From contig JAYQSH010000011.1 in the NCBI GenBank assembly GCA_038146805.1, forward strand, positions 1 to 64,000: 64,000 nucleotides of DNA, given 5' to 3'. This stretch comes from CAIYXB01 sp038146805. Lineage in GTDB: Bacteria > Cyanobacteriota > Vampirovibrionia > LMEP-6097. The notes below the pieces were generated by a model, which ran no database searches, was not told the origin of the DNA, and saw only the letters and a list, made by a program, of their open reading frames with translations. Shown piece by piece: positions 44,757 to 53,904 of this stretch; position 1 is the first letter of the stretch; each line of letters begins with the position of its first letter. The position numbers were made by a program, and so were the translations under genes.

Positions 44757-44807
44757 GACTCTTTTGTTAGGCGTGTCTAACCAAACCCTACTTATGCCCA
44801 AATCTAA
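44757..44807 (+). repeat. partial module C of the 231 bp repeat
   Basis: Matches the start of module C of copy 3 from CTCTTTTGTTAGGCGTG through CCAAACCCTACTTATGCCC to CAAATCTAAA, then diverges. Only one arm of the hairpin is left. It overlaps the end of the leftward TrmH-like gene and supplies its stop codon. Confidence 0.88.
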
Positions 44808-45387
44808 AAAAATATTGTTTGAGATCTTCTTGTTTTTGTTGAGAAAAACAAAATTCAGCAAAACCTTTTTCTTTTCTTTGACGAGTCATTTCAAAAAGAC
44901 ATAGTGCGGCAGTGACTGATAAATTTAAGCTTTGAATCATACCATGCATGGGAATATTCAAAACTTGATCTGCATTCGAAATTGCAAAATCATTTAGACC
45001 CATCTGTTCGTTACCAAAACACAAGGCAAATTTTTGCTGTTCACAAAAATCAAAATCATAAATCGATTTTGACTCATTGTTCAATGCAGTAGCCACAATA
45101 TTATATTTTTCTGCTTTTAATTTTTTAAAACATTCTTCTGTACTAGTAAAAAAATCATAGTCTAACCATTTGTTGGCAGATGAAGATGCTAATTTACCAA
45201 ACTTACTTGGATCAAAGTTTTTTTCTCTTTCAAAAATCAAATAAATATTTTGAATACCAAAACATTCACAAGAACGAATAACTGCTTGAGCATTATGAGG
45301 GTCATGAATATCTTGTAAAACTACAATGCCTTCTTGTTTGGCTTTGACGGCATTTTCAATTCTTTGTAGGCGTCTTTGAGTAACCAT
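44788..45387 (-). CDS. trmH: TrmH-family tRNA 2'-O-methyltransferase
   Basis: SPOUT methyltransferase resembling TrmH (Gm18 of tRNA): QRRLQRIENAVKAKQEGIVV (N-terminal extension), VLQDIHDPHNAQAVIRSCE (motif 1), ALCFGNEQMGLND (motif 2), and IPMHGMIQSLNLSVTAALCL (motif 3). 199 aa. The last residues FRFGHK and the stop codon lie inside the repeat fragment described at 44757-44807, so the original C-terminus has been replaced by repeat sequence. All catalytic motifs are upstream, so it may still work. Divergent from the sulfite reductase gene (41 bp). Confidence 0.85.
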   Translation of the reverse strand: MVTQRRLQRIENAVKAKQEGIVVLQDIHDPHNAQAVIRSCECFGIQNIYLIFEREKNFDPSKFGKLASSSANKWLDYDFFTSTEECFKKLKAEKYNIVATALNNESKSIYDFDFCEQQKFALCFGNEQMGLNDFAISNADQVLNIPMHGMIQSLNLSVTAALCLFEMTRQRKEKGFAEFCFSQQKQEDLKQYFFRFGHK

Positions 45388-45428
45388 TTTTATATATTAA
45401 CATTGACTTTAAATGATAAAATCTAATT

Positions 45429-46997
45429 ATGGCAACAGATATCGAAATTTTAAAACAAGAAATTGATGGTTTAGATGTTTGGGCGCATATAGAAGCAGCC
45501 GCTAAAATTGGTTTTAGTGCTGTCGATCAAAGATTAGTTCCTTTATTTAAATGGTATGGCATTTATGCTCAAAAGCCCAAAGAAGATGGATTTTTTATGT
45601 TGCGTATAAAAATCCCCGGTGGCAAATTAAATGCACAACAACTCAAAACTATTCAAGCAATTTCTAACGAATTTGCAGATGGCATTTGTGACATCACCAC
45701 CAGACAAGCAATTCAATTACACTTTATAAAAATCGAAAATATTCCGACAATCTTGCATAGACTTTCACTAGTAGGTATGGATACAGCAGGTGGTTGTGGA
45801 GACATTTTGAGAAATGTCACAGGCTGCCCTTTGGCAGGTTTAGTTGCAGATGAAATTTTTGATGCAAGCAAAGAACTTTTTGAAATTGATGATTTCTTTT
45901 GTCGCAATAAAGATTTCTCAAACTTACCACGCAAATACAAAATGTCTGTAACAGGTTGTGCCACAAGATGCTCTCAACCAGATATCAACTGTGCTTCACT
46001 GATTGCAGTAGAGCACAAAGGCTCTACTGGCTTTGCACTCAAAGTTGGTGGTGGACTAAGCACCAAACCAATGATAGCCAAAGATTTCCCTGTTTTTATA
46101 AAAAGAACTCAAGCAAAAGCAGTTATAGAAGCTGTAACTAGCGTCTATCGTGATTTTGGTTTTAGAGACAAAAGACATAAAGCCCGAATAAAATTTTTAA
46201 TTGAAGATTGGGGAGTCGAAAAATTTCTGGATAAAGTTGAAGAATATTTGGGCTATAAACTTGAAAGAGTTAAAGAAACTTTTACAAACCCAGAAGTTAG
46301 TCATCATGATCATATGGGGATCACAAAACTAAAAAATGGTAACTATGCAGTTGGCATTGCTTTTGTAAGTGGTAGAGCAAGAAACCCAGATCTAGTAAAC
46401 ATTGCAAAACTTATAGAAGATTTTACAGATAACGGAGAAGCGAGAACTACCAATAAACAAAATTTAATTATTGTAAATGTACCACAAGAAAAATTGAATG
46501 CCTTATTAGAATCAGCAAAAGCTTTTGGCTTCAACGTAGAACATTCAGCTTTTACAAGACTTGGAGTAGCATGCACTGGTACCGAATTTTGCAACTTAGC
46601 GATTGTCGAAACCAAACAAAGAGCTAAAGAACTTTTTGATTTCTTAGATAAAGAGTTTCCAAACTTTCAAGAAGAACTTATGATTTCAGTAACTGGCTGT
46701 CCTAATAATTGCGCGCAATATTCTATTGCAGACATCGGACTTGTAGGCTGTAAAGTCAAAGTAAACGACATAGCTCAAGATGCTTTTAGAATATTTTTAG
46801 GTGGTCGACTTGGCAATAATGCACAATTTGGTAAAGCTCTTGAAAAAAGATTTTTACACCAAAATATTCATAGCACGCTTGCAAACTTAATGCAGTTTTA
46901 TTTTACGCAGAAACAAGAAAAAGAAAATTTTAGAAATTTCATAGATCGCATAGGAATAGAAAATATAGAAAAAGAGGCTCTAGCAAATTGCAATTAG
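45429..46997 (+). CDS. ferredoxin-type sulfite reductase (siroheme, 4Fe-4S)
   Basis: Reduces sulfite to sulfide in assimilation; nitrite reductase of the NirA type is the alternative. Two ferrite-reductase-like halves. The siroheme/Fe-S ligands are Cys382 and Cys388 in CTGTEFC and Cys424 and Cys428 in TGCPNNC; siroheme contact Arg residues are in TTRQAIQLHF and NVTGCPLAG. 522 aa. The next gene is APS/PAPS reductase, overlapping by 10 bp, then siroheme synthesis, so sulfite is the likely substrate. ATG start at 45429. Confidence 0.88.
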   Translation: MATDIEILKQEIDGLDVWAHIEAAAKIGFSAVDQRLVPLFKWYGIYAQKPKEDGFFMLRIKIPGGKLNAQQLKTIQAISNEFADGICDITTRQAIQLHFIKIENIPTILHRLSLVGMDTAGGCGDILRNVTGCPLAGLVADEIFDASKELFEIDDFFCRNKDFSNLPRKYKMSVTGCATRCSQPDINCASLIAVEHKGSTGFALKVGGGLSTKPMIAKDFPVFIKRTQAKAVIEAVTSVYRDFGFRDKRHKARIKFLIEDWGVEKFLDKVEEYLGYKLERVKETFTNPEVSHHDHMGITKLKNGNYAVGIAFVSGRARNPDLVNIAKLIEDFTDNGEARTTNKQNLIIVNVPQEKLNALLESAKAFGFNVEHSAFTRLGVACTGTEFCNLAIVETKQRAKELFDFLDKEFPNFQEELMISVTGCPNNCAQYSIADIGLVGCKVKVNDIAQDAFRIFLGGRLGNNAQFGKALEKRFLHQNIHSTLANLMQFYFTQKQEKENFRNFIDRIGIENIEKEALANCN

Positions 46998-47818
46998 ACG
47001 AATTTATCAGCGATGACCCAGAAACTTTTCAAGCACCGGGATTCTGGAATAGACTTGGTAATATTGTCGAAGACAAAAATACAGATGACTATCTAAATTT
47101 TTGTATTTTTGAGCTTTTAAATCATGGTGATATAGTTTTTTTAACAGCCTTTGGTCCAGAAGGTTGCGTGTTGCTGGATTTAATCGCAAAAAAAATCTCT
47201 GAAATCAAAAAGCAAAGAGTGTTAATGAATCTAGAAGAGCTCGCAGAACATGAAAAAGCGATAAACAAAATAGGTAAATTAATTTTTGCAAATTTAGATA
47301 CTGAATATCAATTCAAAGAAACTTTAGAACTAAAAGAAAAGTTAGAAGAGAAATATCAAATACCTATATTGCTTATTAAACCAGAAATCACTAAAGAACA
47401 ACAGGCTGAAATTTATAAAAGCAATGAACTCTTTAAAACAAACCCTGATGAATGTTGCTATATACGCAAGATTAAACCATTACATAAACTTCTCAATAAA
47501 AAACTTGCATGGATTACAAGTATTAGAAGAGAACAAACAGAAGTTCGAGCTCATGCAAAAGCCTTTGAATACGATAAAAAATTTAAGCTGGGTAAAATCA
47601 ACCCACTAATAAAATGGAGCAAATCAGATATCTGGCAATATATACATGAAAACCAAGTACCATATAACCCCTTACTAGACCAAGGTTATGATAGTATCGG
47701 CTGTGAACCTTGCACAAGTCCGGGCTTAGATAGACAAGGGCGCTGGGCTGGACAAGACAAAATTGAGTGCGGCTTGCATATTCAAGAGGATGAAACAGGA
47801 GGAGAGTTCATGATCTAG
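46988..47818 (+). CDS. cysH: phosphoadenylyl/adenylyl-sulfate reductase (CysH)
   Basis: Reduces APS or PAPS to sulfite. TTG start inside the end of the sulfite reductase gene. Cys156-Cys157 in DECCYIRK and Cys239/Cys242 in GCEPCTSP are the four cluster Cys of the APS-reductase branch, and the catalytic ECGLH is at 260-264. The nucleotide-binding loop FLTAFGPEGCVLLDL is at 51-65. An insert of about 30 charged residues (70-98) sits before the IFANLDTEYQF strand, where most homologues go directly to VFxLDTG. No APS kinase domain is present in the window, consistent with direct use of APS. Confidence 0.85.
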   Translation: MQLDEFISDDPETFQAPGFWNRLGNIVEDKNTDDYLNFCIFELLNHGDIVFLTAFGPEGCVLLDLIAKKISEIKKQRVLMNLEELAEHEKAINKIGKLIFANLDTEYQFKETLELKEKLEEKYQIPILLIKPEITKEQQAEIYKSNELFKTNPDECCYIRKIKPLHKLLNKKLAWITSIRREQTEVRAHAKAFEYDKKFKLGKINPLIKWSKSDIWQYIHENQVPYNPLLDQGYDSIGCEPCTSPGLDRQGRWAGQDKIECGLHIQEDETGGEFMI

Positions 47819-47860
47819 TTTACTAATGGCTTTAATGGCTGATAACTGCGTCATCAGAGC

Positions 47861-47935
47861 TTTTCGAAATCCTCATTTACTACTAGTAAACTCCGGTTTC
47901 TCAAAGCTCTTCTTCCTTGTTCTCAACCATTACGT
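47861..47935. repeat. diverged relative of the 83 bp repeat
   Basis: Aligns with copy A over TTTACTACTAGTAAAC and CCTTGTTCTCAA with many substitutions. It fills most of the 144 bp gap between cysH and the siroheme gene. The palindrome TTTACT/AGTAAA is conserved. Confidence 0.5.
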
Positions 47936-47962
47936 GCATTATTAAATCTTATTTCTTAAATT

Positions 47963-48604
47963 ATGAGTGAAAATTTCCTATATCCAAGTTTCTTAAACCT
48001 TGAAGGACGCAAAGTTCTAATAGTGGGTGGTAGCTTTGTTGCTTATCAAAAAGTCGCAAGCTTATTAGAAACCAAAGCAAAAATCATCGTCATAGCACCA
48101 AGTATCATTGATGAAATTTACGAACTTGATGGCGAGTTTCCATACAAACGTTATATAGATTTTCAAGAAAGAGAATATCAATGGGGAGATGAAAAAGATT
48201 GCTTTATGGTAATTGCAGCAACCAATCTAAAAGAATTAAATTTGTCGATTTTAAATCGATGCAAAGACCAAAATATTCTTGTTTGCAGTGTAGATCATCC
48301 TAATCTTTGTGATTTTTTTGTACCTAGTATTGCAGCACATGGTGATATAAAAGTTGCTGTAAGTAGCAATGGCAAAGCTCCGGGGATCGCACAAGGGCTA
48401 AGAAAAATCATTCAGAACACGCTCCTAGAAAGCTTTTGTAAATATTTGCCAATAGTTACAGAATTTAGAAAAAAAATAAAAGACAAATACCCAGAAGACA
48501 AAAAACGCCATAAACTTATTCGCCAATTTACGCAAAGACAAATGAAGAAAATCGAAAAAGAACTGGAACTCACACAAAAAGGAAAAAACCTTGTCAACAA
48601 ATAA
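47963..48604 (+). CDS. siroheme synthase, precorrin-2 dehydrogenase/ferrochelatase (Met8/CysG-N type)
   Basis: NAD-dependent oxidation of precorrin-2 and iron insertion to give siroheme. Starts YPSFLNLEGRKVLIVGGSFV AYQKVASLLE, the Rossmann nucleotide site, with SSNGKAPGIAQGLRK near 140. Helical C-terminal part with many Lys/Arg. 213 aa, as in stand-alone Met8p-like enzymes; the methyltransferase is encoded by the next gene. Its end overlaps the start of cobA by 14 bp. Confidence 0.88.
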   Translation: MSENFLYPSFLNLEGRKVLIVGGSFVAYQKVASLLETKAKIIVIAPSIIDEIYELDGEFPYKRYIDFQEREYQWGDEKDCFMVIAATNLKELNLSILNRCKDQNILVCSVDHPNLCDFFVPSIAAHGDIKVAVSSNGKAPGIAQGLRKIIQNTLLESFCKYLPIVTEFRKKIKDKYPEDKKRHKLIRQFTQRQMKKIEKELELTQKGKNLVNK

Positions 48605-49355
48605 AGCAACACTATATTTAATTGGAGCAGGACCCGGCGACCCAGAGCTACTTACAATAAAAGCTTTAAAAACACTAAATAAAGTTGACGTAGTACTTTA
48701 TGACAATTTAATTAATAGGCAAATTTTAGATTATATAGAAAACCCCAACACAAAAAAAATCTTTGCTGGTAAATCAATTGGAGAATCTTCTAAACAAGAT
48801 TACATAAATCAAATGATTTTAAATGAACTAAAAGCCGGTAACAATGTTGCTCGGCTCAAAGGTGGTGACCCACTGATTTTTGCTCGAGGTATAGAAGAAG
48901 CACAAATTGCAATTGAAAATAATTTTGATTTAGAAATTATACCCGGATTAACAACCGCCTTTAGTGCGGCGGCTTTAAATTTAAAAACATTAACACTTAG
49001 AAACGAAGTTGATTCTTTGTTAATTGCAACAGGACATCAAATTAATCAAGAAAAACTAAATTTTTGGATTCAAGCATTAAACAATGGGCAAGTATTGATT
49101 TTGTATATGGGACTTCGAAATATTGTTGAGATTAGTGAACAGCTCAAAAGCTTTTTAGGTAAAAACTTTCCAATCACTGCAATTTATAAAGCGAGCCTCA
49201 TCGATCAAAAAATAATTGATTCCGACCTAGAACATATTGCTCAAGAACTTATCAATCAAAACTTTGAATCTCCGGTGATTTTCTATATTGGCAAAAACTT
49301 AAATCATTTAACTGCTAAAATTGCTCATGATAAGGAATTAAGCAAAACTAAATGA
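48591..49355 (+). CDS. cobA: uroporphyrinogen-III C-methyltransferase
   Basis: Makes precorrin-2 from uroporphyrinogen III, the branch point for siroheme and cobalamin. TTG start at 48591, preceded by AAAAGGAAAAAACC as ribosome-binding site. LYLIGAGPGDPELLTIKALK at the start, RLKGGDPLIFARGIEEA near 85, PGLTTAFSAAAL near 120 are hallmarks of the SUMT family. 254 aa, normal. Serves the siroheme of the sulfite reductase and probably cobalamin, as cobT follows. Confidence 0.93.
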   Translation: MSTNKATLYLIGAGPGDPELLTIKALKTLNKVDVVLYDNLINRQILDYIENPNTKKIFAGKSIGESSKQDYINQMILNELKAGNNVARLKGGDPLIFARGIEEAQIAIENNFDLEIIPGLTTAFSAAALNLKTLTLRNEVDSLLIATGHQINQEKLNFWIQALNNGQVLILYMGLRNIVEISEQLKSFLGKNFPITAIYKASLIDQKIIDSDLEHIAQELINQNFESPVIFYIGKNLNHLTAKIAHDKELSKTK

Positions 49356-50443
49356 ACTTAAAAACACACAAAAAAAAGCCTTTTTTTATTTTAGTTTGTA
49401 GTTCAACTGAACTCTCACAAATCCAAGGAATTTCCGCGGCTGGTAAAGATTCAGAAGCACAAAAATTAACACCTAGCCTTGATGCTGAATTTATAGCTAC
49501 AGGCAAAACTATTTCTGCTAGTAGCTTACCAGTATCACCAGAAGGTATTATCAGTCCAGCTATTATTTCTAAAGCTTGCCTAAATTTATTAGATGCAGAA
49601 ATCAAAATCATTAATGCTGGTTCATTTCAAGCAATTAAAGGCTTAGACAAAAAACAATATTTCAACATGAACCTAGAGCCCGCAAAAAACTTTGCACTTG
49701 AAGATTCGTTTAGTTTTTCCGAGTGTGAAAATATTTTTTTGAATTCAATAAATCTTCTTAACAAAATGGGCTTTGATAAAAAAAAACATGAATTGATTAT
49801 TGCAGAATGTGTCGTAGGTGGCACTACTACTGCCTTAGGTTTATTAGAATTACTTGGCTATCAAGCTTTAGACCTTATATCAAGTAGCTTTAAAAACAAT
49901 AATAAAACAATAAAAGAAAAAGTTTTAAAAAGTTTCAGACAAAGAACAAAGGCTGTCGACTTTAGTCAACTAGAAAATCCACTCTACAACTGTGCTATTG
50001 CCGGTGATAAAGCACAAGTAGTTATAGCCAGTTTATGTTTGTCTGCAATGCAAAATGACACGGTAAGCACACTTGCAGGTGGCACTCAGATGCTTGCCAT
50101 TTACGCATTAATAAAAAAAATGACCGAAGGTTTTTTTATTGAAGATTTAGTAAAAGTTTGCACTAGTCCTTGGCTTGTTAATGATACAAATGCACAAGCA
50201 TTAGAACTAGCAAAAAATATAGATGCGAGCTTAGAGCTAGAATACTTAAAAGACATTGATGCGCTTGAAGACTTATTAACAAAAGAAATTGCCAAGTTTT
50301 CCGCAGAGCAATCTTCTTGCACCTATCCTTCTTGGCAAGAAATTAAAAGCTTGTACGACCAAGGCTATGTCAAAGAAGGAGTTGGCATGGGGGCTTTATT
50401 AAAAATACTTAGCAGTTATGCTATTCAAGAACTTACGCTTTAG
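49352..50443 (+). CDS. cobT: nicotinate-nucleotide-dimethylbenzimidazole phosphoribosyltransferase, TIGR00303 type
   Basis: Activates the lower ligand base of cobalamin. PFFILVCSSTELSQIQGISA and LPVSPEGIISPAIISKACLN at the start and ECVVGGTTTALGLLELLGYQ in the middle are features of the cyanobacterial/archaeal CobT group rather than the E. coli CobT. 363 aa. Overlaps cobA by 4 bp, so they are probably co-translated. No other cobalamin-specific gene is in the window; salvage of an incomplete corrinoid is possible. Confidence 0.85.
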   Translation: MNLKTHKKKPFFILVCSSTELSQIQGISAAGKDSEAQKLTPSLDAEFIATGKTISASSLPVSPEGIISPAIISKACLNLLDAEIKIINAGSFQAIKGLDKKQYFNMNLEPAKNFALEDSFSFSECENIFLNSINLLNKMGFDKKKHELIIAECVVGGTTTALGLLELLGYQALDLISSSFKNNNKTIKEKVLKSFRQRTKAVDFSQLENPLYNCAIAGDKAQVVIASLCLSAMQNDTVSTLAGGTQMLAIYALIKKMTEGFFIEDLVKVCTSPWLVNDTNAQALELAKNIDASLELEYLKDIDALEDLLTKEIAKFSAEQSSCTYPSWQEIKSLYDQGYVKEGVGMGALLKILSSYAIQELTL

Positions 50444-50451
50444 GGACTTCA

Positions 50452-51249
50452 TTAATACAATAAATTTCTTAAAGCAAGCTCATGATTTTCTTGAGTAATT
50501 AAAGATTCGCCAACCAAAAAGCCTTTAACTCCCATTTGCTCTAATATCATTATATCTTGCTTGTTTTTAATTCCTGATTCACTGATTAAAGTAACCCCGC
50601 CTAATTCATATTTAAACTTACTAATTAATTTTGAACTAGTATCCAATGAAACCTCAAAAGTATTTAGATCTCTATTATTGATTCCAATCAAATCAAAGCC
50701 ATGACTCAAAGCTTTTTCAAGTTCAGCGGCATTGTGAACTTCTATTAAAGCATCCATACCATAATCTTCAATCAAAAATTTGAAATCTTCTAGTTGTCTA
50801 TGATCAAGAATAGATGCAATCAACAAAACCGCATCAGCACCTGAGATACGAGCTTGGGCTATTTGTCTCTCATCAATAATAAATTCTTTACACAAACAGG
50901 GAATATCAAATTCAGAAGAAACAACAATTAAATTCTCATAACTACCTTGAAAAAAACAATTATCAGTTAAAACACTAAAACAATGTGCACCGCCGGCAGT
51001 ATATTGCCGAGCAATATCCAATACATCAAAATTTTCTTTAAGTAAGCCTTTAGAAGGACTCGCTTTTTTCAATTCCGCAATAATAGCTGGACCTTGAGCT
51101 TGACGAATAGCGTTAGCAAAGCCCTTTGTTAACGGCATTGCTTCAGAGCGCACCAAGTCATCGAGCCTATCTTGCAAATCTTCAAAGCTATCAAAACTTT
51201 GTAATTCAATTTGTTTTTGTTCAATAATTTTATCTAAGATAGTTACCAT
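50452..51249 (-). CDS. trpC: indole-3-glycerol phosphate synthase
   Basis: Tryptophan pathway ring closure. TIM barrel: IAELKKASPSKGLLKENFD with the catalytic Lys, CLCKEFIIDERQIAQARISG ADAVLLI, DALIEVHNAAELEKA, and LIGINNRDLNTFEV, then LISESGI. All active-site Lys/Glu/Asn/Ser residues are visible. 265 aa, normal. No other trp gene is near; it precedes nothing on its strand and is preceded directly by cysN (stop and start adjacent), an odd pairing. Confidence 0.93.
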   Translation of the reverse strand: MVTILDKIIEQKQIELQSFDSFEDLQDRLDDLVRSEAMPLTKGFANAIRQAQGPAIIAELKKASPSKGLLKENFDVLDIARQYTAGGAHCFSVLTDNCFFQGSYENLIVVSSEFDIPCLCKEFIIDERQIAQARISGADAVLLIASILDHRQLEDFKFLIEDYGMDALIEVHNAAELEKALSHGFDLIGINNRDLNTFEVSLDTSSKLISKFKYELGGVTLISESGIKNKQDIMILEQMGVKGFLVGESLITQENHELALRNLLY

Positions 51250-52548
51250 CTAATCTAAAAACCCCGTTATCATACCAGCCGCAACTGTATTATTGCTAAC
51301 CTCATCAATTAAAATAAAGCTACCTGTAATTCTATTGTCTTCATATAAATCAGCCATAATTGGCTTAAGCAATTTGAAATTCACATTAGCAATATCATTC
51401 AAGCTCAATTCAGTACTTGTTTCTTTTTCGTAAGTATTAATATTAAGCTTAAAGTTTATTTCAGTTGCCATTGATTTTACATGGTTAGAAGTATGTTTAA
51501 CAATATATTTTTTACGTAATTTAAAATTCTCTTCTGCCATCCAACATAAATTAGCACTAAATTCCTTCGTGACATGGGCTTCTTGACCAAGTTTCATTAG
51601 CATATCACCTCGACTTGTATCAATCTCATCTTCTAAGACAAGGTTGATTGATTCACGCGCGATTGCAGTTTCTTTGTTTTCATTAAAATCAGCAATTGAC
51701 TTTACCTTAGATGTCATTTTTGAAGGGAGTGAGATTATCTCATCTCCAATTGCAACAGTTCCACTAGCCACCAGACCAGCAAAACCTCTAAAATCTTTGT
51801 AATTAGGATTATCAGCCCGAACAACGTATTGCACCGGCAATCTGAATTCTTTTTTTGTTATGTCCTGCTGTACATCAACATTTTCAAGAATATCAAGTAC
51901 TGTTTGACCTTGATACCAAGGCATATTGACACTTTGGTTAACTACATTATCACCCTTTAAAGCAGAAATTGGAATAAAATGAATGCACTCTTTATGCAGA
52001 TTCAATTTTTCTACTAAATCTAAAAAATCTTTTTCGATAGTTTTAAAAATATTTTCATCATAGTCCACTAAATCCATTTTATTGACAGCAACAATAAAAT
52101 TTGGAATTCCTAGCAAAGAAGAAATAAGGGCATGGCGACGAGATTGGTCTAAGATACCCTTTCTAGCATCAATCAAAATTATTGTTAAATGTGCAGTCGA
52201 AGCTCCTGTAACCATGTTTCGAGTATATTGCACATGACCTGGAGTATCAGCGATTATAAATTTTCTTTTTGGAGTATTGAAATAACGATAAGCAACATCA
52301 ATCGTTATACCCTGTTCACGCTCAGCGGCTAAGCCATCTGTTAACAAAGAAAAATCAATACCTTCATCACCAACATTACTTCTTTTTGAACTTGTTTTAG
52401 CAACAGCATTTAATTGATCTTCAAAAATTCCTTTTGAATCATAAAGCATACGACCAATCAAAGTTGATTTACCATCATCAACACTACCAACTGTGGTAAA
52501 GCGTAGTATATCTATATCTGTTGTCGTTTGTTCATGCACGGCAGTCAT
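51250..52548 (-). CDS. cysN: sulfate adenylyltransferase subunit 1 (GTPase)
   Basis: GTPase that drives ATP sulfurylase CysD in APS formation. Translation-factor fold: G1 GSVDDGKSTLIGR near 17-29, G3 DTPGHVQYTRN near 96-106, G4 NKMD near 155. A domain 2/3 beta barrel follows; no APS-kinase (CysC) domain, 432 aa. Directly after it in transcription comes trpC; cysD precedes it. With CysH at 47 kb, this gives a complete sulfate-to-sulfite route. Confidence 0.95.
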   Translation of the reverse strand: MTAVHEQTTTDIDILRFTTVGSVDDGKSTLIGRMLYDSKGIFEDQLNAVAKTSSKRSNVGDEGIDFSLLTDGLAAEREQGITIDVAYRYFNTPKRKFIIADTPGHVQYTRNMVTGASTAHLTIILIDARKGILDQSRRHALISSLLGIPNFIVAVNKMDLVDYDENIFKTIEKDFLDLVEKLNLHKECIHFIPISALKGDNVVNQSVNMPWYQGQTVLDILENVDVQQDITKKEFRLPVQYVVRADNPNYKDFRGFAGLVASGTVAIGDEIISLPSKMTSKVKSIADFNENKETAIARESINLVLEDEIDTSRGDMLMKLGQEAHVTKEFSANLCWMAEENFKLRKKYIVKHTSNHVKSMATEINFKLNINTYEKETSTELSLNDIANVNFKLLKPIMADLYEDNRITGSFILIDEVSNNTVAAGMITGFLD

Positions 52549-52575
52549 TGTTTGTCCTTTATATATTTTAGTTCG

Positions 52576-53505
52576 CTAAAAGTATCCTTCTTTTTTCTTG
52601 TCTTCCATTGAAGAATCAGAGCCCAAATCAATTACACGATTTTCTCTTTCAGATCTTCGCGCTAATTTTGCTTCATTGATAATTCCATCTATATCTGTTA
52701 CATCTGACTCAACAGCGCCAGTACAAGGCATACATCCCAAAGAACGAAATCTAGTTTTTCTAATTTCCACTTGTTCACCTTCTTTAGGTGAAGTGTGCGG
52801 GCTTGATCTATCAATTGGAATCACAATACCATTTCTCACCACCACTTCACGGTCTTGAGCATAATAAATTGGCACAATTGGAATATTTTCCAGTTTGATA
52901 TATTCCCAAATATCAATCTCTGTCCAATTAGAAAGTGGAAAAACTCTAATAGATTCACCTTCATTGATTTTTGAATTATATAAGTTCCATAATTCTGGTC
53001 TTTGGTTTTTTGGATCCCACTGCCCAAATTCATCTCTTACAGAATAAACTCTTTCTTTAGCTCTAGATTTTTCTTCTTCTCGTCGAGCGCCACCAAAAGC
53101 GGCATCAAAACCATTTGCTGCAATACCAGACAAAAGGGCACCTGTTTTTAAAAAACCACAACATTTATCAGTTCCATATTTAAAGGGATTCATATCAGAA
53201 GCAATTGCCTCTTCGTCACGATGGATAATTAAATCGACACCAATTTCTTTACAAAATTTGTCTCTAAATTCATACATTTCTGGAAACTTATAGCCAGTAT
53301 CAACATGCATAAAAGGAAAAGGAATTTTTGCCGGAAAAAAAGCTTTACGAGCTAGATGAACCATAACGCTTGAATCTTTACCAACTGAATAAAGCATAAC
53401 TGGGTTTTTAAACTCAGATGCGACTTCACGAATTATGTGAATACTTTCAGCTTCTAGCTGTTTTAGATGGTCTAATTTGTTTTTATCTTTTTCTAAAGTT
53501 GCCAT
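52576..53505 (-). CDS. cysD: sulfate adenylyltransferase subunit 2
   Basis: ATP sulfurylase catalytic subunit: ATP plus sulfate to APS. PP-loop YSVGKDSSVMVHLARKAFFP at about 40-59 of this start, GARREEEKSRAKER and GCMPCTGAVESDVTD near the end. I chose ATG 53505 (MATLEKDK) rather than the longer frame to 53535, which would overlap the upstream gene. About 309 aa, normal. Precedes cysN by 27 bp. Confidence 0.95.
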   Translation of the reverse strand: MATLEKDKNKLDHLKQLEAESIHIIREVASEFKNPVMLYSVGKDSSVMVHLARKAFFPAKIPFPFMHVDTGYKFPEMYEFRDKFCKEIGVDLIIHRDEEAIASDMNPFKYGTDKCCGFLKTGALLSGIAANGFDAAFGGARREEEKSRAKERVYSVRDEFGQWDPKNQRPELWNLYNSKINEGESIRVFPLSNWTEIDIWEYIKLENIPIVPIYYAQDREVVVRNGIVIPIDRSSPHTSPKEGEQVEIRKTRFRSLGCMPCTGAVESDVTDIDGIINEAKLARRSERENRVIDLGSDSSMEDKKKEGYF

Positions 53506-53515
53506 AAGAATTGCT

Positions 53516-53872
53516 TTATATATTGATTTTAACATTTAGAGCTTTTTCAATGTCAGCTTGATCAGATTTAGCAAAAAAACTTTCAATTTGGGTTAATAAA
53601 TTTTGTAAATCAATATTTTCAATCTCATAATTTATATTTTTTAAATTATTACGGGCTCTCACAAGGACTTTTTTAGCTCCTTTAAGTCTTTTTTCTTTTA
53701 ATAGGTGCAAGCTCACAGCTATTTGAATCAAAACTTGAATTTGAGTTTGTTGTTGCAAATTCTGCTTAGTTATTCTTAAATCTTGCCAAATTTCTTCCCA
53801 AAGCTCATGAGCTTGAAAAAAATTTTGATTATTAAAAGCATTTAGAGCTTGTGTAAATTTATTTGAATGCAA
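53516..53872 (-). CDS. DUF309 family protein
   Basis: Small helical protein of 118 aa with the DUF309 core FNNQNFFQAHELWEEIWQDL (about 14-33) and a following QIAVSLHLLKEKRLKGAKKV region. The HEXXE-like HELWE within the first helix is characteristic. Function of the family is unknown. Starts with TTG at 53872 and ends 10 bp before the chosen cysD start, so co-transcription with cysD-cysN is likely. Divergent from the DCC-family gene. Confidence 0.75.
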   Translation of the reverse strand: MHSNKFTQALNAFNNQNFFQAHELWEEIWQDLRITKQNLQQQTQIQVLIQIAVSLHLLKEKRLKGAKKVLVRARNNLKNINYEIENIDLQNLLTQIESFFAKSDQADIEKALNVKINI

Positions 53873-53904
53873 AAAAAATCCTTAGCTAGGTTACAATTTT
53901 AGCA

